From: Rhodopseudomonas palustris
GTDB lineage: Bacteria; Pseudomonadota; Alphaproteobacteria; Rhizobiales; Xanthobacteraceae
Length of the DNA stretch: 64,000 nt
NCBI GenBank assembly: GCA_016215605.1
Contig: JACRJB010000068.1
Coordinates: 62,001 to 126,000 of the forward strand
Direction of reading: 5' to 3'
The notes below the pieces were generated by a model. That model was given only the letters and a program-made list of their open reading frames with translations. It was not told the DNA's origin and ran no database searches. The translations under genes and the position numbers were made by a program. Below, piece after piece: positions 48,423 to 56,941 of the stretch; positions within the stretch are counted from its first letter, which is position 1, and each line of letters begins with the position of its first letter.

Positions 48423-49504
48423 CCGGCGTAGCGCTTCAGGTCGATCGCATCGCCAAGCGGTTCGGCCGCCTCGATGCGCTGTCCGACGTCAGCTTCGACG
48501 TCGCGGACGGCGAACTCACCGTGCTGCTCGGCGCTGCCGGTGCCGGCAAGACGACCACACTGCGGACCATCGCCGGTCTCGAAGTGCCGGACCGCGGCCG
48601 CGTCTTCGTCAAGGGCAGGGACGTCACGCATCTTGAGCCGAAGGATCGCAATCTGGCGATGATCTTCGACAATCTCGCGCTGTATCCGAACAAGACCGGC
48701 TTCGCCAACATCGCCCATCCGCTGCAGGTGCAGAAACTCGCCGCCACGACGATCGAGCAGCGCGTCACCGCGGTGGCGGCGACGCTGCGCATCAGTCACG
48801 TGCTGAACCGGCTGCCGGCGACGATGAGCGGCGGCGAGCGCCAGCGCGTCGCGCTCGGCCGCGCGCTGGTGCGCGATCCGGATCTGTTTCTGCTCGATGA
48901 GCCGCTGTCCAGCCTGGATGCGATGCTGCGGATCGAGCTGCGCTCCGAATTGAAACGGATGCAGCGCGACCACGGCTATGCGTTCCTGCTGGCGACGCCG
49001 GACTATGTCGAGGCGCTGGCGATCGCCGATCGCGTGGTGATGCTGGTCGGCGGCCAGGTCCGTCAGATCGCGCCGCCGCAGGTGCTGTACGACGACCCGG
49101 TCGACCGCGAAGTCGCGCGCTTCGTCGGCGCGCCGGAGATCAATCTGATTGCCGCCGATTACGATCCATCGGACGGCGGGCGCATCCGCATCGCCGACGC
49201 GGTGATGCCGCTGCCGGTGGCGCAGCGCGAACGCCTCGGCGGTGCGTCGCGATCCTTCCAGGCCGGGCTTCGGCCCGAGCACGTTCGCCTGAGTGACGGC
49301 GGCGGCGCGGCCGCGCGCGTCTCCGACATCGAGGCGCTGGGGCTGCAATCGATCGTCACCTTCGACGCCTCAGGCGCCGTGCTCCGCGCGGTCGTGCCGT
49401 CCGCCGAAGGACGCCGGCTGCAGATCGGCGATCGCGTCGGCCTGACGTTCAGTCTCGAGCGGATGATCGGGTTCGAAGAGCGCACCGGCTCGCGGGTCGC
49501 TTGA
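48419..49504 (+). CDS. ABC transporter ATPase (MalK type) with degenerate Q- and H-loops
   Basis: 361 residues. Walker A GAAGAGKTT, signature MSGGERQRVALGRAL and Walker B FLLDEPLSSLD are intact, but the Q-loop reads MIFDNLALYPN (Gln replaced by Asp) and the switch region reads LLATPDYVEAL where VTHDQVEA is usual, so the switch His is Pro. A C-terminal TOBE-like domain follows (GLRPEHVRLSDGG). Its own ATP site is probably weak. The ATGA overlap with the first ATPase gene supports equal production of both. Confidence 0.92.
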   Translation: MTGVALQVDRIAKRFGRLDALSDVSFDVADGELTVLLGAAGAGKTTTLRTIAGLEVPDRGRVFVKGRDVTHLEPKDRNLAMIFDNLALYPNKTGFANIAHPLQVQKLAATTIEQRVTAVAATLRISHVLNRLPATMSGGERQRVALGRALVRDPDLFLLDEPLSSLDAMLRIELRSELKRMQRDHGYAFLLATPDYVEALAIADRVVMLVGGQVRQIAPPQVLYDDPVDREVARFVGAPEINLIAADYDPSDGGRIRIADAVMPLPVAQRERLGGASRSFQAGLRPEHVRLSDGGGAAARVSDIEALGLQSIVTFDASGAVLRAVVPSAEGRRLQIGDRVGLTFSLERMIGFEERTGSRVA

Positions 49505-49522
49505 GCAATGAGGATGAACAGC

Positions 49523-50299
49523 ATGCACGACAAGCCACGCAGCGAAGCCAGCGGATTGCGGCTGCTGGTGTTTCAGCACGTCGATGTCGAACATCCCGGC
49601 ATCTTCCGCGAGTTCTGGCGCGACGCCGGCATCGCATGGGACGCCGTGGAGCTGGACGCCGGCGAACCGATCCCCGACCTCGAAGCGTACGACGCCTTGA
49701 TCGTGATGGGTGGGCCGATGGACGTCTGGCAGGAGGATGAGCATCCCTGGCTGGTGGCCGAGAAAGCCGCGATCCGCCGCTTCGTCACCGACCTGCAGCG
49801 GCCGTATCTCGGCATCTGCTTCGGGCATCAACTACTTGCTGCCGCGCTGGGCGGCGTGGTGCAGCTCGGCAAGGTGCCGGAGGTCGGCCCAGGCACCGTC
49901 GAGCTGACGCAAGCGGGCGCCGCCGACCCGCTGTTTGCCGGCCTTTCCACACCCGTGCGGACGTTTCAATGGCACGGCGCCGAGGTCGCGAGCCTGCCGG
50001 CGGGGTGCGAGGTGCTGGCGCGCAACGACGCCTGCGCGGTCCAGGCCTTCCGCTTCGGCGCCATGGCCTATGGCATCCAGTATCACGTCGAACTCACCGA
50101 CGTGACGGTGCCGGAATGGCAGCAGATTCCCGCCTATGCGGCGTCGCTCGAAACCGCGCTCGGGCCGGAGCGCGCCGCGCGTCTCGCCGACGACACCCGA
50201 AAGCTGTTGCCGGATTTCGCCGCAGCCGCGCGGCAGCTCAACGACAATTTCCTGAAGGTGGTCACGGCCTCGGCCACGTCGACCGCCAAAGTCATGTGA
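49523..50299 (+). CDS. Class I glutamine amidotransferase-like protein (PuuD/GuaA-type fold), first copy
   Basis: 258 residues. The nucleophile elbow is YLGICFGHQLLAAALGG and the His-Glu pair is in GIQYHVELTD. The oxyanion segment VMGGPMDVWQEDEHPWL is of the kind seen in GMP synthase-like amidotransferases that act alone. It may split a gamma-glutamyl amide or donate ammonia. ATG 49523 has GAGGA at the right distance; ATGs at 49508 and 49514 are alternatives. It sits between the transporter and a glutamine synthetase-like gene. Confidence 0.85.
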   Translation: MHDKPRSEASGLRLLVFQHVDVEHPGIFREFWRDAGIAWDAVELDAGEPIPDLEAYDALIVMGGPMDVWQEDEHPWLVAEKAAIRRFVTDLQRPYLGICFGHQLLAAALGGVVQLGKVPEVGPGTVELTQAGAADPLFAGLSTPVRTFQWHGAEVASLPAGCEVLARNDACAVQAFRFGAMAYGIQYHVELTDVTVPEWQQIPAYAASLETALGPERAARLADDTRKLLPDFAAAARQLNDNFLKVVTASATSTAKVM

Positions 50300-50310
50300 G
50301 GACGATAACT

Positions 50311-51696
50311 ATGCTGCAGACGATCGATACGCCGCAGGTGCCCGACGCCACGCCGAAGCTCAAATTGCACAGCCGCGAGGAGGCGGACGCGTTTGTCGCC
50401 AAGGTCAAGGCGGCCGGATTCGACTATGTCCGCTTCGAATTCCCCGACATGGCCGGGTTGTCCCGCGGCAAGACCATCCCGATCGGACACGTCGCGAGCT
50501 ACATGCGGTCCGGGCTCAATATGTACGGTGGGACGGTGGCGCTCGACAGCTACTCGATCCCGGTGCGCGATAGCGGCTACAACGAGGAGATGAACTACAC
50601 CGACTGCGTGATGGTGGTGGATACCGACACGCTGACGCCGGTGCCGTGGCTGGAGAAGACCGGCCGGGTGATCTGCGACACGATGTGGTACGACGGCAAG
50701 CCGCAGATGGCGACGCCGCGCTTGTTGCTCAAGAAGATGCTGAATCTCGCGGCCTCGATGGGCTACACGGTGAAGTCGGGCCACGAATACGAGTTCTACG
50801 TGGTCGATCGCGCGACCCGCGCGCCGTTGTTCGGCGGTCAGCCGATCTTCGTCACCTCGCGCACCCATCAGCACCCTGCAATCGACGATCTGATCCGCGT
50901 GCTGGAAGCGCAGGGCATCGACATCATCACCTGGAACGTCGAGCACGGCCCGGGCCAGATCGAGATCAACTACTCGGCGCTCGACGACGTCGCCGCCGCC
51001 GATCGTGCCTTCGTGTTCAAGGGCACCGTCAAGGAATATCTCGCCAAGCACGACCTGCTGGCGACCTTCATGACCAAGCCGTACAAGGGTCTGTCGGGGA
51101 GTTGCTCGCACTTCCACATCTCGCTGCTCGACAGCAAGACCGGCGACAACGCTTTTCTCGACAAGGATGCCGAGCACGGCCTGTCGCGGGTGATGCGCAG
51201 CTTCATCCAGGGCATCCTCGATCACACCCGCGCCTCGATGGCGCTGTGGAGCCCGACGCCGAACTGCTATCGCCGCATCCGGCCGCGCACCTATGCGCCG
51301 TCCAACATCTCCTGGGGCGTGCAGGATCGCTCCGCCAGCATCCGCGTCAAGGCGAGCTACGACCAAGCGACGCATCTCGAAGTCCGTGTGCCGTCGGCGC
51401 TGTCGAACCCGTATCTCGTCTCGGCCTCGGTGATCGCCTCCGGCCTGCTCGGCGTCATGCAGAACCGCGAGCTGTCGCCGGCCGCCGCCGGGCCGAAGGA
51501 GGACGACGCTCGGTTCGAAAAACTGCCGACCGCGATCGAGGACGCGCTCGAAGCGTTCGAGGCCGACGTCGCGCTGCGCGAAATGCTCGGCGACGAATTC
51601 GCCAAGGTCTATCTTGCCATGAAGTGGCAGGAGGCTGCACGGCTGCGCGACGAGATCCCCGCCGCCGAGACCAACGAGTATTTCGAGCTGTATTGA
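50311..51696 (+). CDS. Glutamine synthetase-like ligase (GlnT/PuuA branch)
   Basis: 461 residues with the GS fold: N-terminal beta-grasp (VRFEFPDMAGLSRGKTIPI), metal-binding Glu in KSGHEYEFYVV, VEHGPGQIEINY, ATP/metal loop GLSGSCSHFHISL, and RIRPRTYAPSNISWG with the C-terminal HLEVRVPSA. The LSRGKTIP segment and length match gamma-glutamyl-amine ligases more than assimilatory GlnA. It would join glutamate to an amine with ATP. Together with the two amidotransferases and the MocR regulator this suggests a gamma-glutamylated route for amine use. Confidence 0.88.
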   Translation: MLQTIDTPQVPDATPKLKLHSREEADAFVAKVKAAGFDYVRFEFPDMAGLSRGKTIPIGHVASYMRSGLNMYGGTVALDSYSIPVRDSGYNEEMNYTDCVMVVDTDTLTPVPWLEKTGRVICDTMWYDGKPQMATPRLLLKKMLNLAASMGYTVKSGHEYEFYVVDRATRAPLFGGQPIFVTSRTHQHPAIDDLIRVLEAQGIDIITWNVEHGPGQIEINYSALDDVAAADRAFVFKGTVKEYLAKHDLLATFMTKPYKGLSGSCSHFHISLLDSKTGDNAFLDKDAEHGLSRVMRSFIQGILDHTRASMALWSPTPNCYRRIRPRTYAPSNISWGVQDRSASIRVKASYDQATHLEVRVPSALSNPYLVSASVIASGLLGVMQNRELSPAAAGPKEDDARFEKLPTAIEDALEAFEADVALREMLGDEFAKVYLAMKWQEAARLRDEIPAAETNEYFELY

Positions 51697-51704
51697 GGGC
51701 GAAG

Positions 51705-53162
51705 GTGGACGCCGCGTCTCTCGTCGCCCCGGTGGCGATCGAACGCCTGAGCGTCGCGCAGCTCCACGCTGCGTTTCGCTCCGGCCGATTGTCGCCGGTG
51801 GAGGTGGCCTCCAGCTTGTTGCGGCGGCTCGGCCATGCGCAGGCCGCCGTCAACGCCTTCATGTCGGTCGACGACGGTCAGACCCTGGCGATGGCACGCG
51901 CCTCTGAAGCGCGCTGGCGCGCCGGCACGCCGCGCGGGGCGCTCGACGGCGTGCCGGTGACGATCAAGGATCTCGTCGCGGTTGCCGATTGGCCCCTGCT
52001 ACGCGGCTCGCAGTCACGCGTCGGCGAGCCACCGCCGTCCGCGGATGCTTCGAGCGTGGCCCGGCTGCGTGAGGCCGGCTGCGTCTTTATAGGCAAGACG
52101 ACGACGCCCGACTCCGGCTCCCGCATCACCACCGCAAGCGCGGTCCACGGCGTCACCACCAATCCGTACGATCAGAGCCGCACGCCGGGCGGTTCTTCGG
52201 GTGGAGCAGGTGCGGCGCTCGCGCTTGGCGTCGGTCCGATCGCGCTCGGCACCGACGGCGCCGGATCGATCCGGATTCCGGCCGCCTGGTGCGGCGTGGT
52301 CGGCCTGAAGCCGTCGTTCGGCCGGGTGCCGAGCGCCAGGTTCGATATCGACATGCCGTTCTCGGTGATCGGCCCGATGGCGCGATCGGTCGACGATGCG
52401 GCCTATATGCTCGACGCGCTGGCGCGGCCCGAGAAGCTGGACGCGTTCGCGCTCGCCGCGCCGTTTCGACTTGATGAAGCGATGCGCGGCGATGCCGTCG
52501 GGCTGCGGGTCGGCGTGACGATGGATTTCGGCAATCCGACCTGGCCGGTCGATGTCGAGATCGCCGCCCAGGTGCGGCGCGCCGCCGACGCGTTGTCGGA
52601 CGCCGGCGCCGACGTGCGGCGAATCGAGCTACATTGGCCAGTCGAGCCGCTGAAGTCGTTCGAGGTATTTTGGGAAGCGCTCTATGCCGGCGCGCTGGCC
52701 TTGATGCCGGAGGCGCAGCGGCTGCGGATGGATCCTGTCGTGCAGGACATTGCGGCGCGCGGCGGCCGCTACAGCGCCAGCGATTTCCTCGTCGCGGTCA
52801 ACGACCGGCTGGCGATGACGGCGGCGGCTCATGCGCTGTTCGCAGATGTCGATGTGCTGATCGGGCCGGTGATGCCATGCACGGCCCCGGCGATCGCGCA
52901 CAACGCGCCGCCGGGCGGAATTGAAGGCGACTGGCGCTGGTGTCCGTTCACCTATTTGTGGAACATGACGGGGCAGCCGGCGGCCTCCGTTCCGTTTGGC
53001 GTTGATCGTCACGGCATTCCGATCGGCGTGCAGATCGTCGGTGCGATGGGCGATGACGAAACGGTGTTGCGGGCGTCGCGTGTCCTGGAGTTGAATGCTC
53101 CGCCGCGAGTCGAACCGGAGCTGTTCGATCGGTTGAATGGCGCCGCCGTCGGCGCGAGGTGA
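51705..53162 (+). CDS. Amidase-signature hydrolase
   Basis: 485 residues. The Lys of the Ser-Ser-Lys triad is in DGVPVTIKDLVAVADW and the serine loop is TPGGSSGGAGAALALG, followed by GTDGAGSIRIPAAWCGVVGL. It hydrolyses an amide bond; the related groups include aryl-acylamidases and GatA. The start GTG 51705 has GAGGG upstream; TTG 51693 overlapping the previous stop is an alternative. It lies between the ligase and the second amidotransferase in a tight operon. Confidence 0.88.
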   Translation: MDAASLVAPVAIERLSVAQLHAAFRSGRLSPVEVASSLLRRLGHAQAAVNAFMSVDDGQTLAMARASEARWRAGTPRGALDGVPVTIKDLVAVADWPLLRGSQSRVGEPPPSADASSVARLREAGCVFIGKTTTPDSGSRITTASAVHGVTTNPYDQSRTPGGSSGGAGAALALGVGPIALGTDGAGSIRIPAAWCGVVGLKPSFGRVPSARFDIDMPFSVIGPMARSVDDAAYMLDALARPEKLDAFALAAPFRLDEAMRGDAVGLRVGVTMDFGNPTWPVDVEIAAQVRRAADALSDAGADVRRIELHWPVEPLKSFEVFWEALYAGALALMPEAQRLRMDPVVQDIAARGGRYSASDFLVAVNDRLAMTAAAHALFADVDVLIGPVMPCTAPAIAHNAPPGGIEGDWRWCPFTYLWNMTGQPAASVPFGVDRHGIPIGVQIVGAMGDDETVLRASRVLELNAPPRVEPELFDRLNGAAVGAR

Positions 53163-53165
53163 GAG

Positions 53166-53990
53166 ATGGTCCGGCTGCTGGTTGCGGAAGGCAATTCGAA
53201 CGAAGACCGCCGCCAGATCGTCGCCGCCGCCGGCCGCAGCATGGCCGACGCTTATGCCGATACGCTGCGGTTGATCGATCCCGCGCTGTCGATCGACACC
53301 TTCTCGCCTGCGGACGAAAGCGATGGGTTGCCGGCGCCGCTCGGATCCTATGACGGGGTGGTGATCACCGGCTCGTCGCTGCACGTCTATCGGCTCGCGC
53401 CGGCGGTGACCCGCCAGATCGAATTTCTGCGCGAGGTCTATGCCCTGGGCGTGCCGGTGTTTGGCTCGTGCTGGGGCTTGCAGCTCGGCGTGGCCGCCGC
53501 CGGCGGCCGCGTCGTCGCCAATCCACGCGGTCGCGAAGTTCCGTTCGCGACCGGCATCACATTGACCGAAGCCGGGCAAACGCACCCGATGCACCGGTCG
53601 CGGCCAGCCAGCTACGATGCGCTGGCGATTCACGCCGACATCGTCGCCGAGCTTCCGCCCGGCGCCATGGTGACGGCCTTCAACGGGATGGCTGCGGTTC
53701 AGGCCGCCGAATTTCGCGTCGGCCGGAGCCGGTTCTTCGGCGTACAGTATCACCCCGAGTTCGAGCTGCCCTACATGGCGGCGATCCTACGCCGCAACGC
53801 GCCGAGTTTGATCGCCGAACGCTCCGTCCGAAGCGAAGCGGAACTGATGGCGTTGATCGATCAAATGGAAAGTCACGGCCCTGATCCGGCGCCGACGTCC
53901 GCGGACGCGCGACCAGCGATCAGCGACGACATTCGCGATCGCAAGACGCGGTTGACCGAGATCATCAACTGGATCGGCTCGATCGGTTGA
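53166..53990 (+). CDS. Class I glutamine amidotransferase-like protein, second copy
   Basis: 274 residues. The nucleophile elbow is VPVFGSCWGLQLGVAAAGG and the His-Glu pair is FFGVQYHPEFELPY. The two amidotransferases in this operon are clearly different in sequence (GICFGHQ versus GSCWGLQ), so they are not a recent duplication. The ATG is three bases after the amidase stop. It is the last gene of the operon and is convergent with the vnf-side gene ending at 54012. Confidence 0.88.
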   Translation: MVRLLVAEGNSNEDRRQIVAAAGRSMADAYADTLRLIDPALSIDTFSPADESDGLPAPLGSYDGVVITGSSLHVYRLAPAVTRQIEFLREVYALGVPVFGSCWGLQLGVAAAGGRVVANPRGREVPFATGITLTEAGQTHPMHRSRPASYDALAIHADIVAELPPGAMVTAFNGMAAVQAAEFRVGRSRFFGVQYHPEFELPYMAAILRRNAPSLIAERSVRSEAELMALIDQMESHGPDPAPTSADARPAISDDIRDRKTRLTEIINWIGSIG

Positions 53991-54011
53991 TTGCCGCTTC
54001 CGGCTGGCGCG

Positions 54012-55079
54012 TCAGACCGGCACCACCGTGACCGGCGCGTTCAGCACCGAGGTCAGCCGGCGCCGCACGCCGCCGAGCGTTTGGCCGACCAGCGCGCAGG
54101 CGCGGCACTTGCCGTGCAGCTTGACCTCGATGCGGTTGCCGTTGACCGACACCAGTTCAAGATCACCGCCGTCGGCCTGGATGTTCGGCCGCAGTGCCGC
54201 GATGGTGTCGGAGATGATCTTGATTCTTGTGGCCTCGACCGGGGCGACACCGGATCGCGTGTCGGGGCGTAGATATTTCTGTTCGACGAAGCGGACGCTT
54301 GCCGCCAGCTCGTCGAGGGCGATCGTGTCCGGCACGAAACGCTGCACGATCGACACCCAGCCCTGATAGCCGATAGCGACGAGATGCTGGCGCATGTCGC
54401 CGTGATCGACCTGGCCGGTCGAACCGATCGGCGCCTTGCCGGGCTCGTCGATGTGGAAGATCTTGAGCAGCCGCTGCGCCGCGACGAAATGCGTGTGGCC
54501 GGTCTCGCCGCCCATCGCAAGCGGCGCGGAATCGAGGCTGATGGCGAAGGACGGATGATCGAGCGCCAGCGACAGCGTGTAGCATTCGCGCGCGGTGAGG
54601 CAGAAATCGCCCTCGTTCTCTGGCAGCGGCGCGAAGCACAGCGTGGTGCCGTGATCCCCGATTTGCGGCAGCAGTTCGTCGAAAAAATCGCGGCACGCGA
54701 ACCAGGCGTCCTTTTCGGGCAGCGTCGCCTTCCAGCGGGTGTCCAGCGTCAGCGTCTTGCCGCCAAGATCGCGGCACACCGCCGAAAGATGAACCAGATG
54801 CGCGATGGTGTGATCGCGATGCTCCTTGTTCTCGAACAGCCCGAGTTCGAGCCGCCCGCCCAGCACCGTATGCAACCCGACAATGGCGAGCCCGGCATTG
54901 TCGGCGACGCGGCGATAATTCCACACCGACTGGAAAGGGATTTCGTGGGTGTAGGGCGCGCGCTTCCAGGTGTGATCGGGCGCGATCTCGATGCCCTCGA
55001 CGCCGATCGCGCGCAGCCGCGGCAGCAGATACAGATGGTTGAACGGCGGCAGGCCGAGCGTCGAGGCGGCGAGCTTCAT
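54012..55079 (-). CDS. Fusion of a xylose-isomerase-like TIM barrel with a C-terminal Nfu domain
   Basis: 355 residues. Residues 1 to about 275 form a TIM barrel of the sugar-phosphate isomerase/AP endonuclease 2 class (KLAASTLGLPPFNHLYLLPR, FAISLDSAPLAMG, IFHIDEPG, IGYQGWVSIVQRF). Two positions that are usually metal-binding Glu are Ala150 (FAPLP) and Val245 (VSIVQRF), so the barrel may not be catalytic. Residues 284-355 match the NifU C-terminal (Nfu) domain with Cys325 and Cys328 in GKCRACALVGQTLGG, which binds an iron-sulfur cluster for transfer. It starts four bases after vnfX, so it is the last gene of vnfENX. A scaffold role in V-nitrogenase maturation is inference. Confidence 0.85.
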   Translation of the reverse strand: MKLAASTLGLPPFNHLYLLPRLRAIGVEGIEIAPDHTWKRAPYTHEIPFQSVWNYRRVADNAGLAIVGLHTVLGGRLELGLFENKEHRDHTIAHLVHLSAVCRDLGGKTLTLDTRWKATLPEKDAWFACRDFFDELLPQIGDHGTTLCFAPLPENEGDFCLTARECYTLSLALDHPSFAISLDSAPLAMGGETGHTHFVAAQRLLKIFHIDEPGKAPIGSTGQVDHGDMRQHLVAIGYQGWVSIVQRFVPDTIALDELAASVRFVEQKYLRPDTRSGVAPVEATRIKIISDTIAALRPNIQADGGDLELVSVNGNRIEVKLHGKCRACALVGQTLGGVRRRLTSVLNAPVTVVPV

Positions 55080-55083
55080 GGTG

Positions 55084-55563
55084 TCACTCCAGATCGTCGA
55101 CCGAGGTCATCAGTTGATGGGTTTCGCGTTCGGTCGCGACGGTCTGCGATTTGGCGGCACTGGCTTCAGCTTTCATCTTCGCCTTTTCGACCCAGGACAG
55201 GCCGCCATGCACCAGCGCCAGGCTGACTTCGTTGAGCAGGTCGAGGATGTCGTGGCCGTTGTCGACGATGATCGGCTGCACGCCTTGCGCCATCAGTCGG
55301 CGGATCGACGAGGTTCCGATCGAGGCCGCATAGACGGCAGCGCAGCCTTCGACGAAGCCGAGCTTCGGCAGCACCTTGTCGTGCACCGTACCAGTGAGGC
55401 CGACGCGGCCGGTCTCGCCGATCTGTTCGGCCTTCATGAAGGTGCCGACGCCGACCAGATCGGCCTGGCCGGGCGCAATGTCGTAGATCACCAGGCTTTC
55501 GGCGCCGCCGAAATGGAGATTCACAGTGCGGCGGTCGCTAGATGCGAAGGCAACTCTGATCAT
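55084..55563 (-). CDS. vnfX: VnfX, FeV-cofactor precursor-binding protein (NifX family)
   Basis: 159 residues of the NifX/NafY/VnfX family: IRVAFASSDRRTVNLHFGGAES, VHDKVLPKLGFVEGCAAVYAAS, VQPIIVDNGHDILDLLNE. A charged C-terminal tail follows. The family carries cofactor precursors such as the 8Fe and V-containing clusters between VnfEN and the apo-enzyme. The ATG at 55563 overlaps the vnfN stop (ATGA). Order vnfE-vnfN-vnfX is as in Azotobacter. Confidence 0.88.
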   Translation of the reverse strand: MIRVAFASSDRRTVNLHFGGAESLVIYDIAPGQADLVGVGTFMKAEQIGETGRVGLTGTVHDKVLPKLGFVEGCAAVYAASIGTSSIRRLMAQGVQPIIVDNGHDILDLLNEVSLALVHGGLSWVEKAKMKAEASAAKSQTVATERETHQLMTSVDDLE

Positions 55564-56930
55564 GGCAATGAACTCCGGCGGGCCGCATCCGGCTCTGCGC
55601 GAAAGCGCGAGCGATACGGCCGCAGCTCCTGAAAATTGGCGGCGAGCAGATCGGCGATGCGGAACAGCGTGCGCCGTCCACCGGCATAGCCGACGAAACT
55701 CTCCGCGTGGGCGCCGTAGGAATCGTAGATCGGGAAGCCGGCGCGCAGCAGCGCTGCGCCGGTTCGCTTGGCGATGTCGGCGCCGTGCGAATTGGTGACG
55801 AGCAGATCGGCGCCGCGCTCGCGCGCCAACCATTCGAAATCCTCGAGATCGCCGATCACCACGCTGTCGAGCGGCAGACTCGCAAGTTGCTGCCCCTTGG
55901 CGGAGGCTACCGCGGCGACGACCTCCGCACCCATCTCGACGAAGAAGGCGACAAGCGAGGCGCACAGATCGGCGTCTGCAGCGATTGCGATCCGCGCGCC
56001 GCCGAGCTGGAATTGGGTGTCGACCATCGCGTCGAGAAGCTGTGCACGCTTGCGTGCGACCTTGGCAGGCATGGCGCGATTGGCGATCGCGCCGAGCGCG
56101 TCGGAGAACGCGTCGCTGGCGGCGAGCCCGATCGCGCCGTCGAACCGATAGTCCGGAATGCCGGTGCGCTCGCGCAACAGATCGGCGGCGCCGTCGAGGG
56201 AGCGGCCGATCACCAGCGTCGCGGCCGACCGGCCCATCCGGCCGATCTCGTCGCCTGTGGTGCCGCCGTAGGTCAGGGTCGAGAAGCCGGTGTCGGTCAG
56301 GTGCCCGTCCAGCGAGTCGGCGATGTCTGGCAGCATGATCGGTGTCAGCCCGTAGGCCTCGATCCACACCTTGATGTCCTCGACGTCGCCGGGCGTCAGC
56401 ATCGCCGAAGCCAGTACGTTGACCTGGTGCCGCAGTCGCAGCGCGGCTCCCACCGGCGCCAGCGCTTCGATGATCGCCTCGACCGCCAGCGCGAAGCCAG
56501 ATTCGAGGCAGCCGAGCGTGTCGGTCGCCGGCGCCACGATAACGTCGATGCCGGCGTGTTCTGGATGTTTGGCGCGGAATTCGGCCACGGTGCGCGGGAT
56601 GTCGGAGCCTTGCATCGACGACAGGCCGGTAGAGATCAGGCCGATGACCTTCGGCCTGTCGCGCTCGCAGATCGTCGCCAGCGCCTCGACGATGCTGCCG
56701 TCGGCGCCGAGCACGGTGGTGATCTGGTCCATCGCGGTGGTCTGCAGCGCGATCGGCTCGTTGAAATGCCGCATGAAGAACAGCTTGTTGAACGAGGTGC
56801 AGCCGCGCGCGCCGTGCTCCAGTGGCAGGCAGTCGGCGAGGCCGAGAAACGCCAGCGAGGCGCCGATCGGCTGGCAGGCTTTCAGCGGATTGACCGCCAG
56901 GGGCTTGGTCGGCGTGAGGAGTTCGGCCAT
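55560..56930 (-). CDS. vnfN: V-nitrogenase cofactor scaffold subunit VnfN (NifN family)
   Basis: 456 residues, NifK/NifN-like. The N-terminal NPLKACQPIGASLAFLGLADC has the Cys that holds the precursor cluster, followed by LEHGARGCTSFNKLFFMRHF and LISTGLSSMQGSDIP. Glycine-rich TYGGTTGDEIGRMGRSAATL lies mid-protein. With VnfE it forms the scaffold on which the FeV-cofactor is finished. The ATG at 56930 begins the conserved block, 11 bases after vnfE. The label vnf rather than nif rests on neighbours (vnfX, vnfA, vnfH, vnfD). Confidence 0.88.
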   Translation of the reverse strand: MAELLTPTKPLAVNPLKACQPIGASLAFLGLADCLPLEHGARGCTSFNKLFFMRHFNEPIALQTTAMDQITTVLGADGSIVEALATICERDRPKVIGLISTGLSSMQGSDIPRTVAEFRAKHPEHAGIDVIVAPATDTLGCLESGFALAVEAIIEALAPVGAALRLRHQVNVLASAMLTPGDVEDIKVWIEAYGLTPIMLPDIADSLDGHLTDTGFSTLTYGGTTGDEIGRMGRSAATLVIGRSLDGAADLLRERTGIPDYRFDGAIGLAASDAFSDALGAIANRAMPAKVARKRAQLLDAMVDTQFQLGGARIAIAADADLCASLVAFFVEMGAEVVAAVASAKGQQLASLPLDSVVIGDLEDFEWLARERGADLLVTNSHGADIAKRTGAALLRAGFPIYDSYGAHAESFVGYAGGRRTLFRIADLLAANFQELRPYRSRFRAEPDAARRSSLP

Positions 56931-56941
56931 CGCGCTGCGCC

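Noticed and set aside
49969-50310. Apparent N-terminal extension of the glutamine synthetase-like protein
   Set aside because: It is the out-of-frame reading of the preceding amidotransferase gene; the GS protein starts at ATG 50311.
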